Assembly (NCBI GenBank): GCA_035497735.1
Contig: DATJCX010000005.1
Location: 1-64,000, forward strand
From: Brumimicrobium sp035497735
Lineage (GTDB): Bacteria; Bacteroidota; Bacteroidia; Flavobacteriales_D; Crocinitomicaceae
DNA: 64,000 bases
Direction of reading: 5' to 3'
The notes below the pieces were generated by a model. The model was not told the origin of the DNA. It was given only the letters and a program-made list of their open reading frames with translations, and made no database searches. The translations under genes were made by a program, and so were the position numbers. Shown piece by piece: positions 7,876 to 17,196 of this stretch; the first letter of the stretch is position 1, and every line of letters begins with the position of its first letter.

Positions 7876-10800
7876 ATGATAAATCAGATAAGATTAGTCG
7901 TATTTATAGTGTTTTCCTGCTTTTCCTTTGTTGGTGTTAGCCAAAAAGAAATTACCCTTCCTCTAAAATGGAGTGATACGCCGCTCCATGCAATCGGTGA
8001 TGAAAGCGTTCAAGCTTATCCGAATTTAATTGGTGGGGTGATTGATGATAATGAATTTCTTTATGTCAAGGAATTTAAAAGAGGAAACGATGCCGTGCAA
8101 TGGGAACTTGAATTATTGAGTTACCAAACTGCGGCCGTGGATCAACTGATTAAGGATTATGTGAAAACAAGAAATTTGGAGGTGAATACAACGCCTACTT
8201 TTTCTTTTGTGAATAATAGAGCGATGGGTGAACCGATTACGATGCTTTCGGTGGTGCCTTTAATTCAAGTGAATGGAGAATTGCGAAAATTAACTTCCAT
8301 TACCTTTAATAGAAAGTCCGTAAATACTGCCAATCAAAAAGCGCATGTTTTTGCCGCCAACTCTGTGCTTGCAGATGGAAGTGGAGAATGGTATAAAATT
8401 TCTGTAAAAAGAGACGGGGTTCATAAATTAGATTACGATTTCTTAAAGTCGCTGGGAATTAATGTCAACAACCTAAATCCAAGTCATATTCATGTTTACG
8501 GGAATGGTTTTGGGAAATTACCCGAAGAGAATAGTGTGTTGCGACCAGATGACTTAATCAAAAATGATATTTTAGTAATCGGGGAAGAAGACGGAAAGTT
8601 TGACGCATCGGATTATGTTATTTTCTATGGAAAGGGACCACACAAATGGGAACGTGTCAACAATAGATTCCAAAGGACTTTAAATATATATGCAGAATAT
8701 TCGGCCTATTATATCAATATCAATTCTACCGAACCGCCAGCGAGAATTTCGAACGCTGTTACCAGTTCGGCTCCTGCAACGAATTTTGTAACGGACTTTA
8801 ATTCCTTTACCATTCACGAGAAAGAAGATACGAACGTTTATAAAACAGGTCAAAGATGGTACGGGGAACATTTTGATGCGTATTTATCGCAAACTTTCCC
8901 GATGAATATTCCCAACTTAAATACCAATGCTTCTAGTACACTTCGTGGTGCAGTCGTTTCTAAGGTAAACGGTTCAGGTGAATCGGTGAGTTTTACCTTT
9001 AAATATGGAAATACTACTTTAGCTTCGCTTCCAATTGGCTACGGTGGAGATAATAGTTTTTCGAGGAGAGAATTTACGACAGCTGTCAATGCTTTTGCGC
9101 CTACTTCGAGTAATTTCACCATCAAGGTTGACTTCAATAGAAACAATCCTTCTTATGTTGGTTTCCTAGACTATATAGAAGTCAATGCGCGAAGTTTCCT
9201 GAAATTCTACGACAAATTGCAATTCCAAGACATTAATTCTATAGGTGCAGGAAATGTTTCTGAATTTCAAGTTACTAGCTTTCCAAACAATGGTATGGTA
9301 TGGGAGGTTACCGAGCCAACAAATCCAAAATTAGTGAATGGTTCAACTGCTGGCGGAACGTTTAGCTTTAAAGTTAATACCGATAGTTTGCGAACGTTCT
9401 TTGCTTTTGAAGAAGGAAGTTACTTAAAACCAACTTTCTTAAATAAAGTCGTAGCGCAAGATTTACACGGGTTAGACTATGCCGATTATTTAATCGTGAC
9501 GCACCCGAAATTTCTATCGCAAGCCAATCGTTTGGCCGACTTACACAGAAACAACAATGGACTAAGCGTTCATGTGGTAACGACAGAACAAATTTACAAT
9601 GAATTTTCAGGAGGAACGCAAGACCCAACTGCCATTAAGTTTTTCGCTAAAATGTTCTACGATAGAGCAGGAGGGAATGTCAGTTTGATGCCTAAATATC
9701 TCTTGTTGTTTGGTGACGGAACTTATGACCCTTTGGATAGAGTGGCGAATAATAATTATTATGTTCCTGTTTATGAAACGGTTGACTCTGAGTCTTATAC
9801 AGGTTCTTTGGTGTCGGATGACTACTTCGGTTTTCTCGATGACGGAGAATCTTTTGGTGCGAATGATAGATTGGATATTGCCATTGGACGATTGACCGCT
9901 TCTACGGTTGGGGATGCTACCAACTTGGTGAATAAAATCGAACATTATATGAAGAATGGTTCGTATTTATACGCGGGTTCGAGCGTTTCTTGTGGTGACG
10001 ACGGTTTTCTTTCCACTCATGGAGATTGGCGCTTACATTATTCTGTAATCGCCGACGACGAAGAGAATAACTGGTTTTTAAAGAATGACTTGGAGCCGGC
10101 TACAACTCATGTGGAGGCGAATCATCCTGAAATGAATGTGAAGAAAATTTATTTGGATGCTTATACGCAAGTTACAACGGCAGGTGGGCAACGTTATCCC
10201 GAAGTAAACAGAGATATTACAAAGCATTTAGAGTCTGGTTCTATCGTGACTTGTTTTGTTGGACATGGTTCACCTACGAGTGCAACGGCCGAACGTGTGA
10301 TGACAGTTGGAGAAGTGAATGCACTGACGAATATCGATCGACTGACTTTGTTTGTTTCCGCTACCTGTGAATTCGGGAGAATGGACGATAACGAAAGATC
10401 TTCTATCGGAGAAAGAATGGCACTGAACACCGGTGGTGGAGCGATTGCTTTGATGACAACCACAAGGGCGGTTAGTTTTACCAACAACACGATTGTAACG
10501 AGAAACTTCTTTAAGAATGTATTCCTACGTACAGCGGATGGAAAACCAAAAACTTTTGGAGACATCATCGTGGAAACGAAAAACGCTTATGAAATTACCC
10601 AAGGTGGAGACACACTTCTTCCGGGGAATAATAACAAACGTAGTTTTATGTTGCTGGGAGACCCCGCTTTGCGCATTGCTTTGCCGTATGAGAAAGTTGT
10701 TTTAGACAGCATTAATGAGGTCGATGTTAGCATGGTGAATGATACCTTAAGAGCTTTGTCGAAAGTTAAAATGGTAGGACATATCGAAGATGTTTATGGA

Positions 10801-11775
10801 AATAAATTGACGAATTTCAATGGAATTGTTCAGCCTTCTGTTTTTGACAAGCCCGTAAAACGTACAACTTTAGGGCAAGATCCAACTTCTTTGGTGCAGG
10901 AATTTCTAGAACAGCAAAATGTATTGTTTAAAGGAAGAGCATCTGTAAAGAATGGAGATTTTTCCTACGAATTTATCGTTCCCAAGGACATTAACTATGC
11001 TTTTGGCGAAGGAAAAGCCAGCTTCTACGGTTGGAGCGACAACAATAGTAAAAACGCAGGCGGATATTCCAAAGCTTTTATCATCGGGGGAATTGATACC
11101 ACAGGATTAAACGACCAGGAAGGTCCACAAGTGGAATTGTTTCTTAATAACGAAGACTTTGTAAACGGTGGATTGACCGATGAAACACCTATTCTAATTG
11201 CGCATCTTTTCGATGAAAGTGGAATCAATACCGTAGGAAATGGTATTGGTCACGACATTACTTTAATCATCGACGATAAAGTTAGTGAAGCAAAAGTGCT
11301 CAATGATTTTTACGAATCCGATTTAGACACTTATCAAAGTGGAAAAATTCGTTTTCAGATGGAGAAACTTTCCGAAGGACTGCATACGATGACTTTGAAA
11401 GTTTGGGACGTTAATAACAACTCCAGTGAAAGGCGCATTGAGTTTAACGTTCAACGAAAAAAGGACATTGCTTTGGAGCATGTTTTAAACTATCCAAATC
11501 CATTTACGACACATACGGAATTCCTTTTCGAACACAATCAAGTTTGTGCGGCACTAGAAACGCAGATTGAAATTTTCACAGTGACGGGTAGATTGGTGAA
11601 AACCATCAATGAGTTGGTAGAAACGAATGGTTTTAGAGCCAAGGGGATTGCTTGGGACGGACGAGATGATTTCGGTGATCAATTAGCGAAAGGCGTTTAT
11701 ATTTACCGCGTTACAGTTACCGGTCCAGACGGAGAAAGAGCGCGAGAGATGCAAAAGTTGTATCTTTTAAAGTAA
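7876..11775 (+). CDS. porU: type IX secretion system sortase PorU
   Basis: A gingipain-family (C25) cysteine protease that removes the C-terminal signal of T9SS cargo at the cell surface and attaches cargo to lipopolysaccharide. It has 1299 residues. A signal peptide (SCFSFVGVSQ) is followed by a long beta-rich N-terminal region, then the protease domain. The catalytic His is in CFVGHGS (His797) and the nucleophile is in FVSATCEFG (Cys831). The C-terminus carries a NYPNPF...GRLVKTI...WDGRD..G..LAKGVYIYRV module, a FlgD-like/T9SS sorting-type fold. porV follows 115 bp downstream, as in other flavobacteria. The length is typical. Confidence 0.95.
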   Translation: MINQIRLVVFIVFSCFSFVGVSQKEITLPLKWSDTPLHAIGDESVQAYPNLIGGVIDDNEFLYVKEFKRGNDAVQWELELLSYQTAAVDQLIKDYVKTRNLEVNTTPTFSFVNNRAMGEPITMLSVVPLIQVNGELRKLTSITFNRKSVNTANQKAHVFAANSVLADGSGEWYKISVKRDGVHKLDYDFLKSLGINVNNLNPSHIHVYGNGFGKLPEENSVLRPDDLIKNDILVIGEEDGKFDASDYVIFYGKGPHKWERVNNRFQRTLNIYAEYSAYYININSTEPPARISNAVTSSAPATNFVTDFNSFTIHEKEDTNVYKTGQRWYGEHFDAYLSQTFPMNIPNLNTNASSTLRGAVVSKVNGSGESVSFTFKYGNTTLASLPIGYGGDNSFSRREFTTAVNAFAPTSSNFTIKVDFNRNNPSYVGFLDYIEVNARSFLKFYDKLQFQDINSIGAGNVSEFQVTSFPNNGMVWEVTEPTNPKLVNGSTAGGTFSFKVNTDSLRTFFAFEEGSYLKPTFLNKVVAQDLHGLDYADYLIVTHPKFLSQANRLADLHRNNNGLSVHVVTTEQIYNEFSGGTQDPTAIKFFAKMFYDRAGGNVSLMPKYLLLFGDGTYDPLDRVANNNYYVPVYETVDSESYTGSLVSDDYFGFLDDGESFGANDRLDIAIGRLTASTVGDATNLVNKIEHYMKNGSYLYAGSSVSCGDDGFLSTHGDWRLHYSVIADDEENNWFLKNDLEPATTHVEANHPEMNVKKIYLDAYTQVTTAGGQRYPEVNRDITKHLESGSIVTCFVGHGSPTSATAERVMTVGEVNALTNIDRLTLFVSATCEFGRMDDNERSSIGERMALNTGGGAIALMTTTRAVSFTNNTIVTRNFFKNVFLRTADGKPKTFGDIIVETKNAYEITQGGDTLLPGNNNKRSFMLLGDPALRIALPYEKVVLDSINEVDVSMVNDTLRALSKVKMVGHIEDVYGNKLTNFNGIVQPSVFDKPVKRTTLGQDPTSLVQEFLEQQNVLFKGRASVKNGDFSYEFIVPKDINYAFGEGKASFYGWSDNNSKNAGGYSKAFIIGGIDTTGLNDQEGPQVELFLNNEDFVNGGLTDETPILIAHLFDESGINTVGNGIGHDITLIIDDKVSEAKVLNDFYESDLDTYQSGKIRFQMEKLSEGLHTMTLKVWDVNNNSSERRIEFNVQRKKDIALEHVLNYPNPFTTHTEFLFEHNQVCAALETQIEIFTVTGRLVKTINELVETNGFRAKGIAWDGRDDFGDQLAKGVYIYRVTVTGPDGERAREMQKLYLLK

Positions 11776-11802
11776 TAACACAATAAATTTTAGTGGTTTA
11801 CG

Positions 11803-11810
11803 TATATTTG
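11803..11810 (+). promoter_or_regulatory. putative porV promoter -7 element
   Basis: TATATTTG, an exact match to TAnnTTTG, lies 81 bp before the porV ATG and just after the porU stop. No clear TTTG about 20 bp upstream. It suggests porV can be transcribed separately from porU. Confidence 0.5.
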
Positions 11811-11890
11811 TAAATTATTATGAATAAAAAGATGTTAATTTGAGAAATATTAACATTTTTGTAGAAATTAAAAGTTGACAATCTAAATAA

Positions 11891-13165
11891 ATGAAAAAAT
11901 ATATCCTTTCAGGTTTCACAGTTTTGCTATCGGCTGCTGTAGTTGGGCAAAGCGGAAACCCAGCAACTGATAAAGCGAATAAACTTCAATTGAACACTAT
12001 TACGACTGCTGTTCCTTTTCTTCAGATTACGCCGGACTCACGTTCAGGTGCGTTAGGGGATGCGGGTGTGGCTTTAAGTCCGACCTCTAGTGCTTTATAT
12101 TGGAATACTTCGATGCTTGCTTTTTCTAAAGAGAAATCAGAAATATCATTGTCTTATTCTCCATGGTTACAGAACTTAGCTTCTGATATTCACCTTTCTC
12201 ACTTAGCGGGATACTATAAAATCAACGACAGACATACTGTTGGGATGTCATTGCGCTATTTTAGTTTAGGAGAAATCGTATTCACAGATATTAACGGACA
12301 AACGATTCGAGAGCATACACCTTCAGAAATTGAATTACTAGGAGGATATTCTTTTAAGTTGAATGAGAATTTTGCTTTGGGATTAAACGGTAAGTTTATC
12401 TATTCCAACTTAACAGCAAACACTGTTGTAGAAGGAGCGTCAACTAAGCCTGGTTTAGCTGGAGCAGCCGACCTTTCTTTTTCTTACAGAAATGAAGATG
12501 TTCGTTACGGTAAAACGCCAGGATCTTTGGCTTTTGGTTTTGCTTTAAACAACATCGGAAATAAAATTGCTTATACAGAAGAAGATGATCGTGACTTCTT
12601 GCCGACCAACTTGCGTTTGGGAACTGCCATGACTTTTGAATTGGATAAATACAATAGTCTTACATGGGCAGTTGATGTTTCAAAAATGTTAGTTCCAACA
12701 GCACCACTTTACAATTCTAATACTGGAGAGTTAATGTCCGGAAAAGACGCGAACGTTGGTGTAGTGATGGGAATGATTCAGTCGTTTTATGACGCACCTG
12801 GAACCTTGGAGAAGGATGACCAAGGTGAATACGTTAAGAATGCTGATGGTTCGTACCGTGTAGCAAAAGGAAGTAAATTCAAAGAAGAACTTTCTGAAAT
12901 CATGATTGGTACTGGAGTTGAATACTGGTACAACAACCTTTTTGCAGCAAGAGCTGGTTACTTCTACGAAGCAGCGAATAAGGGAGCGCGTCAGCACTTG
13001 ACTTTCGGCGTTGGACTGCGTTACAAGATATTCGGAATTGACTTCTCGTACTTGGCGTCGCTGAAGAGAAATAATCCGTTACAGAATACGATTCGCTTTA
13101 CTTTGAGGTTGCATTTGGGGTATAAGGATAAGGATGTTGCGCCGGCAGCGCCTACAATTGATTGA
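11891..13165 (+). CDS. porV: type IX secretion system outer membrane protein PorV
   Basis: PorV (LptO) is an outer-membrane FadL-like beta-barrel that carries cargo from the SprA translocon to the PorU sortase. The protein has 424 residues with a signal peptide (SGFTVLLSAAVVGQS). It contains the family hallmark FLQITPDSRSGALGDAGVA near residue 45, WNTSMLA, and strand-rich segments ending in FGVGLRYKIFGIDFSYL. Position directly after porU is the usual arrangement. The TGA stop overlaps the first base pairs of the 120-bp repeat element at 13164. Confidence 0.95.
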   Translation: MKKYILSGFTVLLSAAVVGQSGNPATDKANKLQLNTITTAVPFLQITPDSRSGALGDAGVALSPTSSALYWNTSMLAFSKEKSEISLSYSPWLQNLASDIHLSHLAGYYKINDRHTVGMSLRYFSLGEIVFTDINGQTIREHTPSEIELLGGYSFKLNENFALGLNGKFIYSNLTANTVVEGASTKPGLAGAADLSFSYRNEDVRYGKTPGSLAFGFALNNIGNKIAYTEEDDRDFLPTNLRLGTAMTFELDKYNSLTWAVDVSKMLVPTAPLYNSNTGELMSGKDANVGVVMGMIQSFYDAPGTLEKDDQGEYVKNADGSYRVAKGSKFKEELSEIMIGTGVEYWYNNLFAARAGYFYEAANKGARQHLTFGVGLRYKIFGIDFSYLASLKRNNPLQNTIRFTLRLHLGYKDKDVAPAAPTID

Positions 13166-13283
13166 TGTTCCAAAATTGGCGAACTGCGTCGTTATTGAAG
13201 ATTTCGTACTTAATCACATACTAAAGTATGCTCATTGCGTTCTTATCTTCAATGCCTAGCATTTCACTCAATTTAAAAACATC
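13164..13283 (+). repeat. 120-bp palindromic 3'-end element, copy A1
   Basis: Starts inside the porV stop codon with GATGTTCCAAAATTGGCG and ends CAATTTAAAAACATC, so the outer 15 bases pair with few mismatches. Inside, TTGAAGAT/ATCTTCAA pair, and CATACT/AGTATG form the apex. Near-identical copies are at 15941-16060 and, inverted, 44619-44738; more distant ones are at 52809-52928 and 55904-56030. It could fold as a long hairpin and act as a terminator, though the T run after it is weak (TATTTCTTTC). Confidence 0.8.
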
Positions 13284-13341
13284 TATTTCTTTCAGTTTGG
13301 CATTTTGGTGAAAGCTTGACGGAGGTTTAGGCGGATTTACA

Positions 13342-13443
13342 AACTGCGTCGTTATTGAAGATTTCGTACTTAATCACATACTAAAGTATGCTCATTGCGT
13401 TCTTATCTTCAATGCCTAGCATTTCACTCAATTTAAAAACATC
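13342..13443 (+). repeat. 120-bp element, truncated tandem copy A2
   Basis: Repeats 13182-13283 almost base for base at an offset of exactly 160 bp, and the similarity continues through the flank to about 13490. It lacks the outer left arm: GATGTTCCAAAATTGGCG is replaced by unrelated bases. The result is a tandem duplication with a 160-bp period that lost one stem arm. Confidence 0.8.
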
Positions 13444-13507
13444 TATTTCTTCCAGGTTGGCATTTTTATAAAAGCTTGACAGAGGTTTAGGTTAAGGTTA
13501 AGATGTA

Positions 13508-13811
13508 TGACCTCTCTATGGTCAGAGGTAGTTTTCGTTATGCTGGAGTTTGTTGATGTATGACCTCTCTGAGGTCAGAAGTTTGGCTAATTTAGGATGT
13601 GTATCTTCCGATGACAGATTTTATTATCAATCGTTTTCATTTACCTGTAATCCCAGAGGGATTATATGTTTACTAGAAAAAATATCGTAGTTGCCACCAC
13701 GACCCCAGCGGGGTCGCACTTTTGATTTCTAATGCTATCATTGTAAGTTGACCTCTAAGGTTAGGAAGTTGCTTACTATAGTTTCTTTTACCTGTAATCC
13801 CAGAGGTATTA
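13508..13811. repeat. cluster of 17-bp palindromes (REP-like)
   Basis: Palindromes with 7-base arms and a 3-base loop: TGACCTCTCTATGGTCA (13508, imperfect), TGACCTCTCTGAGGTCA (13561), TAATCCCAGAGGGATTA (13648), CGACCCCAGCGGGGTCG (13700), a degenerate TGACCTCTAAGGTTA (13749) and TAATCCCAGAGGTATTA (13795). Three sequence families share one geometry. The connecting sequence (GTTTTCGTTATGCTGGAGTT, CTTCCGATGACA) recurs at 16141-16230. No ORF fills this stretch. Confidence 0.75.
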
Positions 13812-13871
13812 TATATTTCTACATCCATCATCAATCGTCAATTGAATCCGTCAATTGTCCATCAAAAACCC

Positions 13872-13879
13872 TATCTTTG
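13872..13879 (+). promoter_or_regulatory. putative promoter -7 element
   Basis: TATCTTTG, matching TAnnTTTG, 25 bp before the ATG of the lipoprotein gene at 13905. No convincing TTTG at the expected upstream distance. Confidence 0.5.
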
Positions 13880-13904
13880 CACCTAAATTCTAGAAAAATA
13901 AATA

Positions 13905-14315
13905 ATGTCAAATAAAATATCATTCTTATTCATCGCGTTGGTCTTAACTTTTGCTGCATGTACAAACGATACAGTTGCGGAGCAAGTAGAGGAGGAGGTA
14001 ATTGAGACTGTTCAGGAAGAGCAAGAAGTTGCTTCTGAAGTTGCTTCTGAAGTTGAAGCAGAAGACTTAGAAGGTCTTAGTACTGTTGAAAAGGATGCTA
14101 TTCAGGCGGCTAAATTGATTTGCAAAACCAGAGGTTTATCAGTTAGATTAGTTGATGGTGGTGAAAAAGCTATAAAAGACCTAGAAGCTTTTCAGAATGA
14201 GAATCAATACATTTTGCGTGAGATATTTGAAACTTATCCAATTCACACAGAAGAAGGACCTTTATTTATGGATCGTTTAAACTTTCACCTTGAAAAATGT
14301 GAGTTTAATCCTTGA
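13905..14315 (+). CDS. small acidic lipoprotein, unknown function
   Basis: 136 residues. The signal peptide ends in a lipobox (FAAC, Cys19). It is followed by a strongly acidic low-complexity stretch (about residues 25-55, mostly Glu and Val, with a repeated EVAS unit) and a folded-looking tail with two cysteines (LICKTRGL and LEKCEF). The two cysteines may form a disulfide in the periplasm. No family is recognised. Its own promoter element lies 25 bp upstream, and repeats separate it from porV, so it is probably not part of the porUV transcript. Confidence 0.75.
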   Translation: MSNKISFLFIALVLTFAACTNDTVAEQVEEEVIETVQEEQEVASEVASEVEAEDLEGLSTVEKDAIQAAKLICKTRGLSVRLVDGGEKAIKDLEAFQNENQYILREIFETYPIHTEEGPLFMDRLNFHLEKCEFNP

Positions 14316-14362
14316 AAAGTTGTGAAAAAACCATAATCTCAACGATTTGACCCGTTTTAACA

Positions 14363-14392
14363 TTGTCAATTGTGATTGATTTGATATTTTTG
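14363..14392 (+). promoter_or_regulatory. promoter for the 14424-15941 gene group
   Basis: TTG at 14363-14365, a 19-bp spacer, then TATTTTTG at 14385-14392. Both elements and spacing fit the Bacteroidota consensus. The ATG at 14424 is 31 bp downstream. Confidence 0.65.
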
Positions 14393-14423
14393 TAAACAAT
14401 TAATTTAAGTAAAAATATAAATT

Positions 14424-14669
14424 ATGCGAGTAGTAGATACAATTCCTCATGAGAGGTTCAAAATACAGATATTTTCATTTAACGGAAAGTTCACAGTGAA
14501 AATAGAGCTAGGACAATTCGAACAAAGTTATAAAATAGGTGAAACAGATGTGATGGGTGTTGCAGATGTGAAGTCTATGATCACCGATGACTTTCTAAAT
14601 AAATGCTTAAAGCGTTTTGTAGATATGCGTGAAGATTGGTATGAGGCATTCAAAAGTAAAAACGGATAA
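14424..14669 (+). CDS. conserved small hypothetical protein
   Basis: 81 residues, with no signal peptide or membrane segment. It appears to be a small alpha/beta protein: two predicted strands (FKIQIFSFNGKFTVKIEL, residues 11-28) followed by helical segments and an aromatic C-terminus (MREDWYEAFKSK). It has a good promoter (14363-14392) and is followed 13 bp later by the OmpH-like gene, so the two are probably cotranscribed. No family name can be given. Confidence 0.75.
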   Translation: MRVVDTIPHERFKIQIFSFNGKFTVKIELGQFEQSYKIGETDVMGVADVKSMITDDFLNKCLKRFVDMREDWYEAFKSKNG

Positions 14670-14682
14670 ACAACAATATAAA

Positions 14683-15360
14683 ATGAAACAATTATTTTTA
14701 ACTATTATTTTAGGGTTGAGCGTAAGCTTGGCATTTACATCTTGTAACAATGATAAAACAAAAGTTGCAGTAGAAGAGGAAGATTACCAAGTTACAAAAA
14801 AGAATTTTGGTGGAGATTCAACTTCAGCGATCGCTATGGCTTTTTACAACCAAGATAGTATTGCTACGCAGTTTAGATTTTACAAAGAGGTAGATTCTCT
14901 TTTAAAGTCGAAAGAAAATGAATATCGTAAGGAATTAGAGAAGAAATATCGTGCTTACCAAAACTATGAAGCTGATATTCAGGCTAGAATGGAAAGAAAC
15001 GAAATTACGGGGTACCAAATTGACGAGATTCAGAAAACTGCAATGCAGAAACAACAAGCTATTCAACAGTTTGAAATGCAAAAAGGTGAAGAACTTCAAA
15101 AGGAAACATTGCAATATCAGTTGGCTTTGATGAATAAAATCTCTGAAGCTGGAAAGCAGTTCTCTGAAAAAAGAGGTATCGATTTATTATTCTTCTTCCA
15201 AAAAGGTGGACAGATTACGTACATCAACAATGCTTATGATGTAACAGAAGAATTTATTCGTTACCTTAACAAGCGTGAAGGTGAGTTAAAACAAGGTTTC
15301 GAAGAAGAACTTGAAGCACTTGAAAATGAGCCTACCGTAGATAAAGGTGGTTTAAAATAA
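14683..15360 (+). CDS. OmpH/Skp-like periplasmic lipoprotein
   Basis: 225 residues from ATG 14683, chosen because it begins directly before the signal sequence (MKQLFLTIILGLSVSLAFTSC). An earlier in-frame start at 14629 would overlap the previous gene and bury the signal peptide. The lipobox cysteine is followed by a long helical, Lys/Glu/Gln-rich central part (residues about 75-170) typical of the coiled tentacles of Skp/OmpH chaperones, which hold unfolded outer-membrane proteins. The C-terminal GIDLLFFFQKGGQITYINNAYDVTEE resembles the end of Bacteroidota OmpH proteins. A lipid-anchored form is uncommon but seen. Confidence 0.8.
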   Translation: MKQLFLTIILGLSVSLAFTSCNNDKTKVAVEEEDYQVTKKNFGGDSTSAIAMAFYNQDSIATQFRFYKEVDSLLKSKENEYRKELEKKYRAYQNYEADIQARMERNEITGYQIDEIQKTAMQKQQAIQQFEMQKGEELQKETLQYQLALMNKISEAGKQFSEKRGIDLLFFFQKGGQITYINNAYDVTEEFIRYLNKREGELKQGFEEELEALENEPTVDKGGLK

Positions 15361-15392
15361 TTAGTTTTAATTAGGATTAAAAAGTAGAATCA

Positions 15393-15941
15393 ATGTTTGT
15401 CGCACAAGAAAAATTACAATCCAATATTGCTGAATATATTATTTACATATATCAGGTGGAGGATATGGTGAGGGCTTATCAGTTTGACATTGAAAAGATT
15501 CAGCAAAACATAATCCGACCACAAGTTAAAAGTCCGTCTCTAGAAGGTGAAGTGGTGAAATGGTATGAGGATATCATTTCTGAAATGAAAAGCCGAAAGC
15601 TAGAGTCCAAAGGTCACCTTCACAGAGTAGGAGAGGTGATGACAGAATTGATTTTACTGCACACAACACTTAAGGATGTGGTGCTGGATAAGAAATATAT
15701 CGAACTTTTAAATAGAGCAGAAGCACACATAGATGCGTTTAGAGAAAAAAGTGATCTAGGTGATGTTCATCTGGTTGAGGTGTGCTTTAATGCGATTTAT
15801 ATGAAGTTCTTGCTGCGTCTTCAAAAGAAGGAGATTAGTCAGGAGTCTGAAGATGCCTTTGATACGATGCGTATTATTTTGGCGTATTTGACGAAGGGGT
15901 ATCATGAGATGAAGGCGGGGAATATGGAGATGTTTCAATAG
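15393..15941 (+). CDS. DUF4924 family protein
   Basis: 182 residues, mainly helical and cytoplasmic. The start MFVAQEKLQSNIAEYIIYIYQ and VEDMVRAYQFDIEKI are characteristic of the Bacteroidota-restricted DUF4924 family, whose function is unknown. It follows the OmpH-like gene by 32 bp on the same strand. Its TAG stop overlaps the first base of the 120-bp repeat at 15941, and the next gene is convergent. Confidence 0.85.
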   Translation: MFVAQEKLQSNIAEYIIYIYQVEDMVRAYQFDIEKIQQNIIRPQVKSPSLEGEVVKWYEDIISEMKSRKLESKGHLHRVGEVMTELILLHTTLKDVVLDKKYIELLNRAEAHIDAFREKSDLGDVHLVEVCFNAIYMKFLLRLQKKEISQESEDAFDTMRIILAYLTKGYHEMKAGNMEMFQ

Positions 15942-16060
15942 ATGTTTTAAAATTGGCGAACTGCGTCGTTATTGAAGATTTCGCACTTAATCACATACTA
16001 AAGTATGCTCATTGCGTTCTTATCTTCAATGCCTAGCATTTCACTCAATTTAAAAACATC
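15941..16060 (+). repeat. 120-bp palindromic 3'-end element, copy B
   Basis: Starts with the G of the upstream TAG stop (GATGTTTTAAAATTGGCG) and ends CAATTTAAAAACATC. Almost identical to 13164-13283 over all 120 bases. It lies between two convergent genes, a natural place for a bidirectional terminator. Confidence 0.8.
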
Positions 16061-16118
16061 TATTTCTTTCAGGTTGGCATTTAGGTAAATGTTTGTCGGA
16101 GGTAAAAGTAAAGGTTCA

Positions 16119-16275
16119 TGACCTCTCTGAGGTGAAGGTAGTTTTCGTTATGCTGGAGTTAGTTGATGTATGACCTCTCTGAGTTCAGTAGTTGGCAGTA
16201 CTTCAAGATGTTTGTCTTCCGATGACATGTTTTATTATCAATCGTTTTCATTTACCTGTAATCCCGGAGGAATTA
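16119..16275. repeat. REP-like 17-bp palindromes after copy B
   Basis: TGACCTCTCTGAGGTGA (16119), TGACCTCTCTGAGTTCA (16171) and TAATCCCGGAGGAATTA (16259-16275), each with one arm mismatch. Order and linkers match 13508-13664. The last palindrome contains the stop codon of the convergent acyltransferase gene (TTA at 16273-16275). Confidence 0.7.
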
Positions 16276-17196
16276 TATGTTTCTAAACTTCTGGTTAAAC
16301 TTCTCTTCTTGCGACTTCCTTAATTCTTCTAAGTCTGCTGGGACCTCTCTTTTCCATCTTTTATGCGACCATAACCATAAGGCTGGTTCTTTTTGTATAG
16401 TCTTTTCCAAAAGTTTTGTAAAACCTTCGGTTATTTCACCGTAGTTTAAACTTCTTGGTTCGCGGGTGATCTCGGTGAGGTGCATGCTGTAATAGCCGCG
16501 TTTAACTCTGTTGATACTAAAGTAAACCACTGCTTGGTTGTATTGGTTGGCCAACATTTCTGTTCCAAAGACTACGCCTGTTTTTTGATTGAGGAAATCC
16601 ATCCAATAACATTTGTAGGAGTCTCCAGGGGATTGATCTGCTAAGACTAGCGTAGCGATGGTGTCTTTATTGGAACTGAAAAAATCGGATACAATTTTTG
16701 AATGAATAATCTTCATTCCAAAGCGTGCTCTTCTTCCGTTTAATGTCTTGTCCCAAAAGCCATTCGTTAGTGGCATGCCTATTCCAACTGCTTGGTGTGG
16801 GAAGAGTAAGTTCTGTGCTGTGATAAGCCATTCCCAATTGTTGTAGTGACCAGAAACGAGTAGAACACTTTTGTTTTGCTGAAAGAGTTCCTCCATTACT
16901 TCAGGATTCTCAACCTTAAATCTTTTGCGTAATTGCTTTTCTGAAATGCTTAGGTTTTTTACTCCTTCTGCTAGTAAGTCGGTGAGGTGTCTGTAGAATT
17001 GTCGTTCTATCTTTTTTCTTTCTTGAGGAGATTTCTCTGGGAAAGATCTTTCAATGTTGTCACTGATAACTTTTCTTCTGTAAGGAATGATAGTGATAAG
17101 GAGTAGGTAGAAAAAATCGGTAAATAAGTACATTAGCCACAAGGGCATAAAGGATGCTGGGTAAACGAGTAGATAATAAGCAAGAGCACTTAACAT
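16273..17196 (-). CDS. lysophospholipid/lipid A acyltransferase (LpxL/HtrB family)
   Basis: 307 residues. One N-terminal hydrophobic segment (about 1-35) anchors it to the inner membrane. The acyltransferase motif HYNNWEW, with catalytic His about 117 and Glu four residues later, lies in SGHYNNWEW. Further family blocks are LADQSPG and the C-terminal LWLWSHKRWK. The family adds secondary acyl chains to lipid A, so the protein probably helps build the lipopolysaccharide to which T9SS cargo is attached. The gene is alone, and its stop lies inside a REP-like palindrome, which could mean the native C-terminus was altered by repeat insertion. Confidence 0.9.
   Translation of the reverse strand: MLSALAYYLLVYPASFMPLWLMYLFTDFFYLLLITIIPYRRKVISDNIERSFPEKSPQERKKIERQFYRHLTDLLAEGVKNLSISEKQLRKRFKVENPEVMEELFQQNKSVLLVSGHYNNWEWLITAQNLLFPHQAVGIGMPLTNGFWDKTLNGRRARFGMKIIHSKIVSDFFSSNKDTIATLVLADQSPGDSYKCYWMDFLNQKTGVVFGTEMLANQYNQAVVYFSINRVKRGYYSMHLTEITREPRSLNYGEITEGFTKLLEKTIQKEPALWLWSHKRWKREVPADLEELRKSQEEKFNQKFRNI

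Noticed and set aside
13164..13283. CRISPR-like repeat array
   Set aside because: The copies are too long, few and irregularly spaced, with no unique spacers of uniform length and no cas genes.
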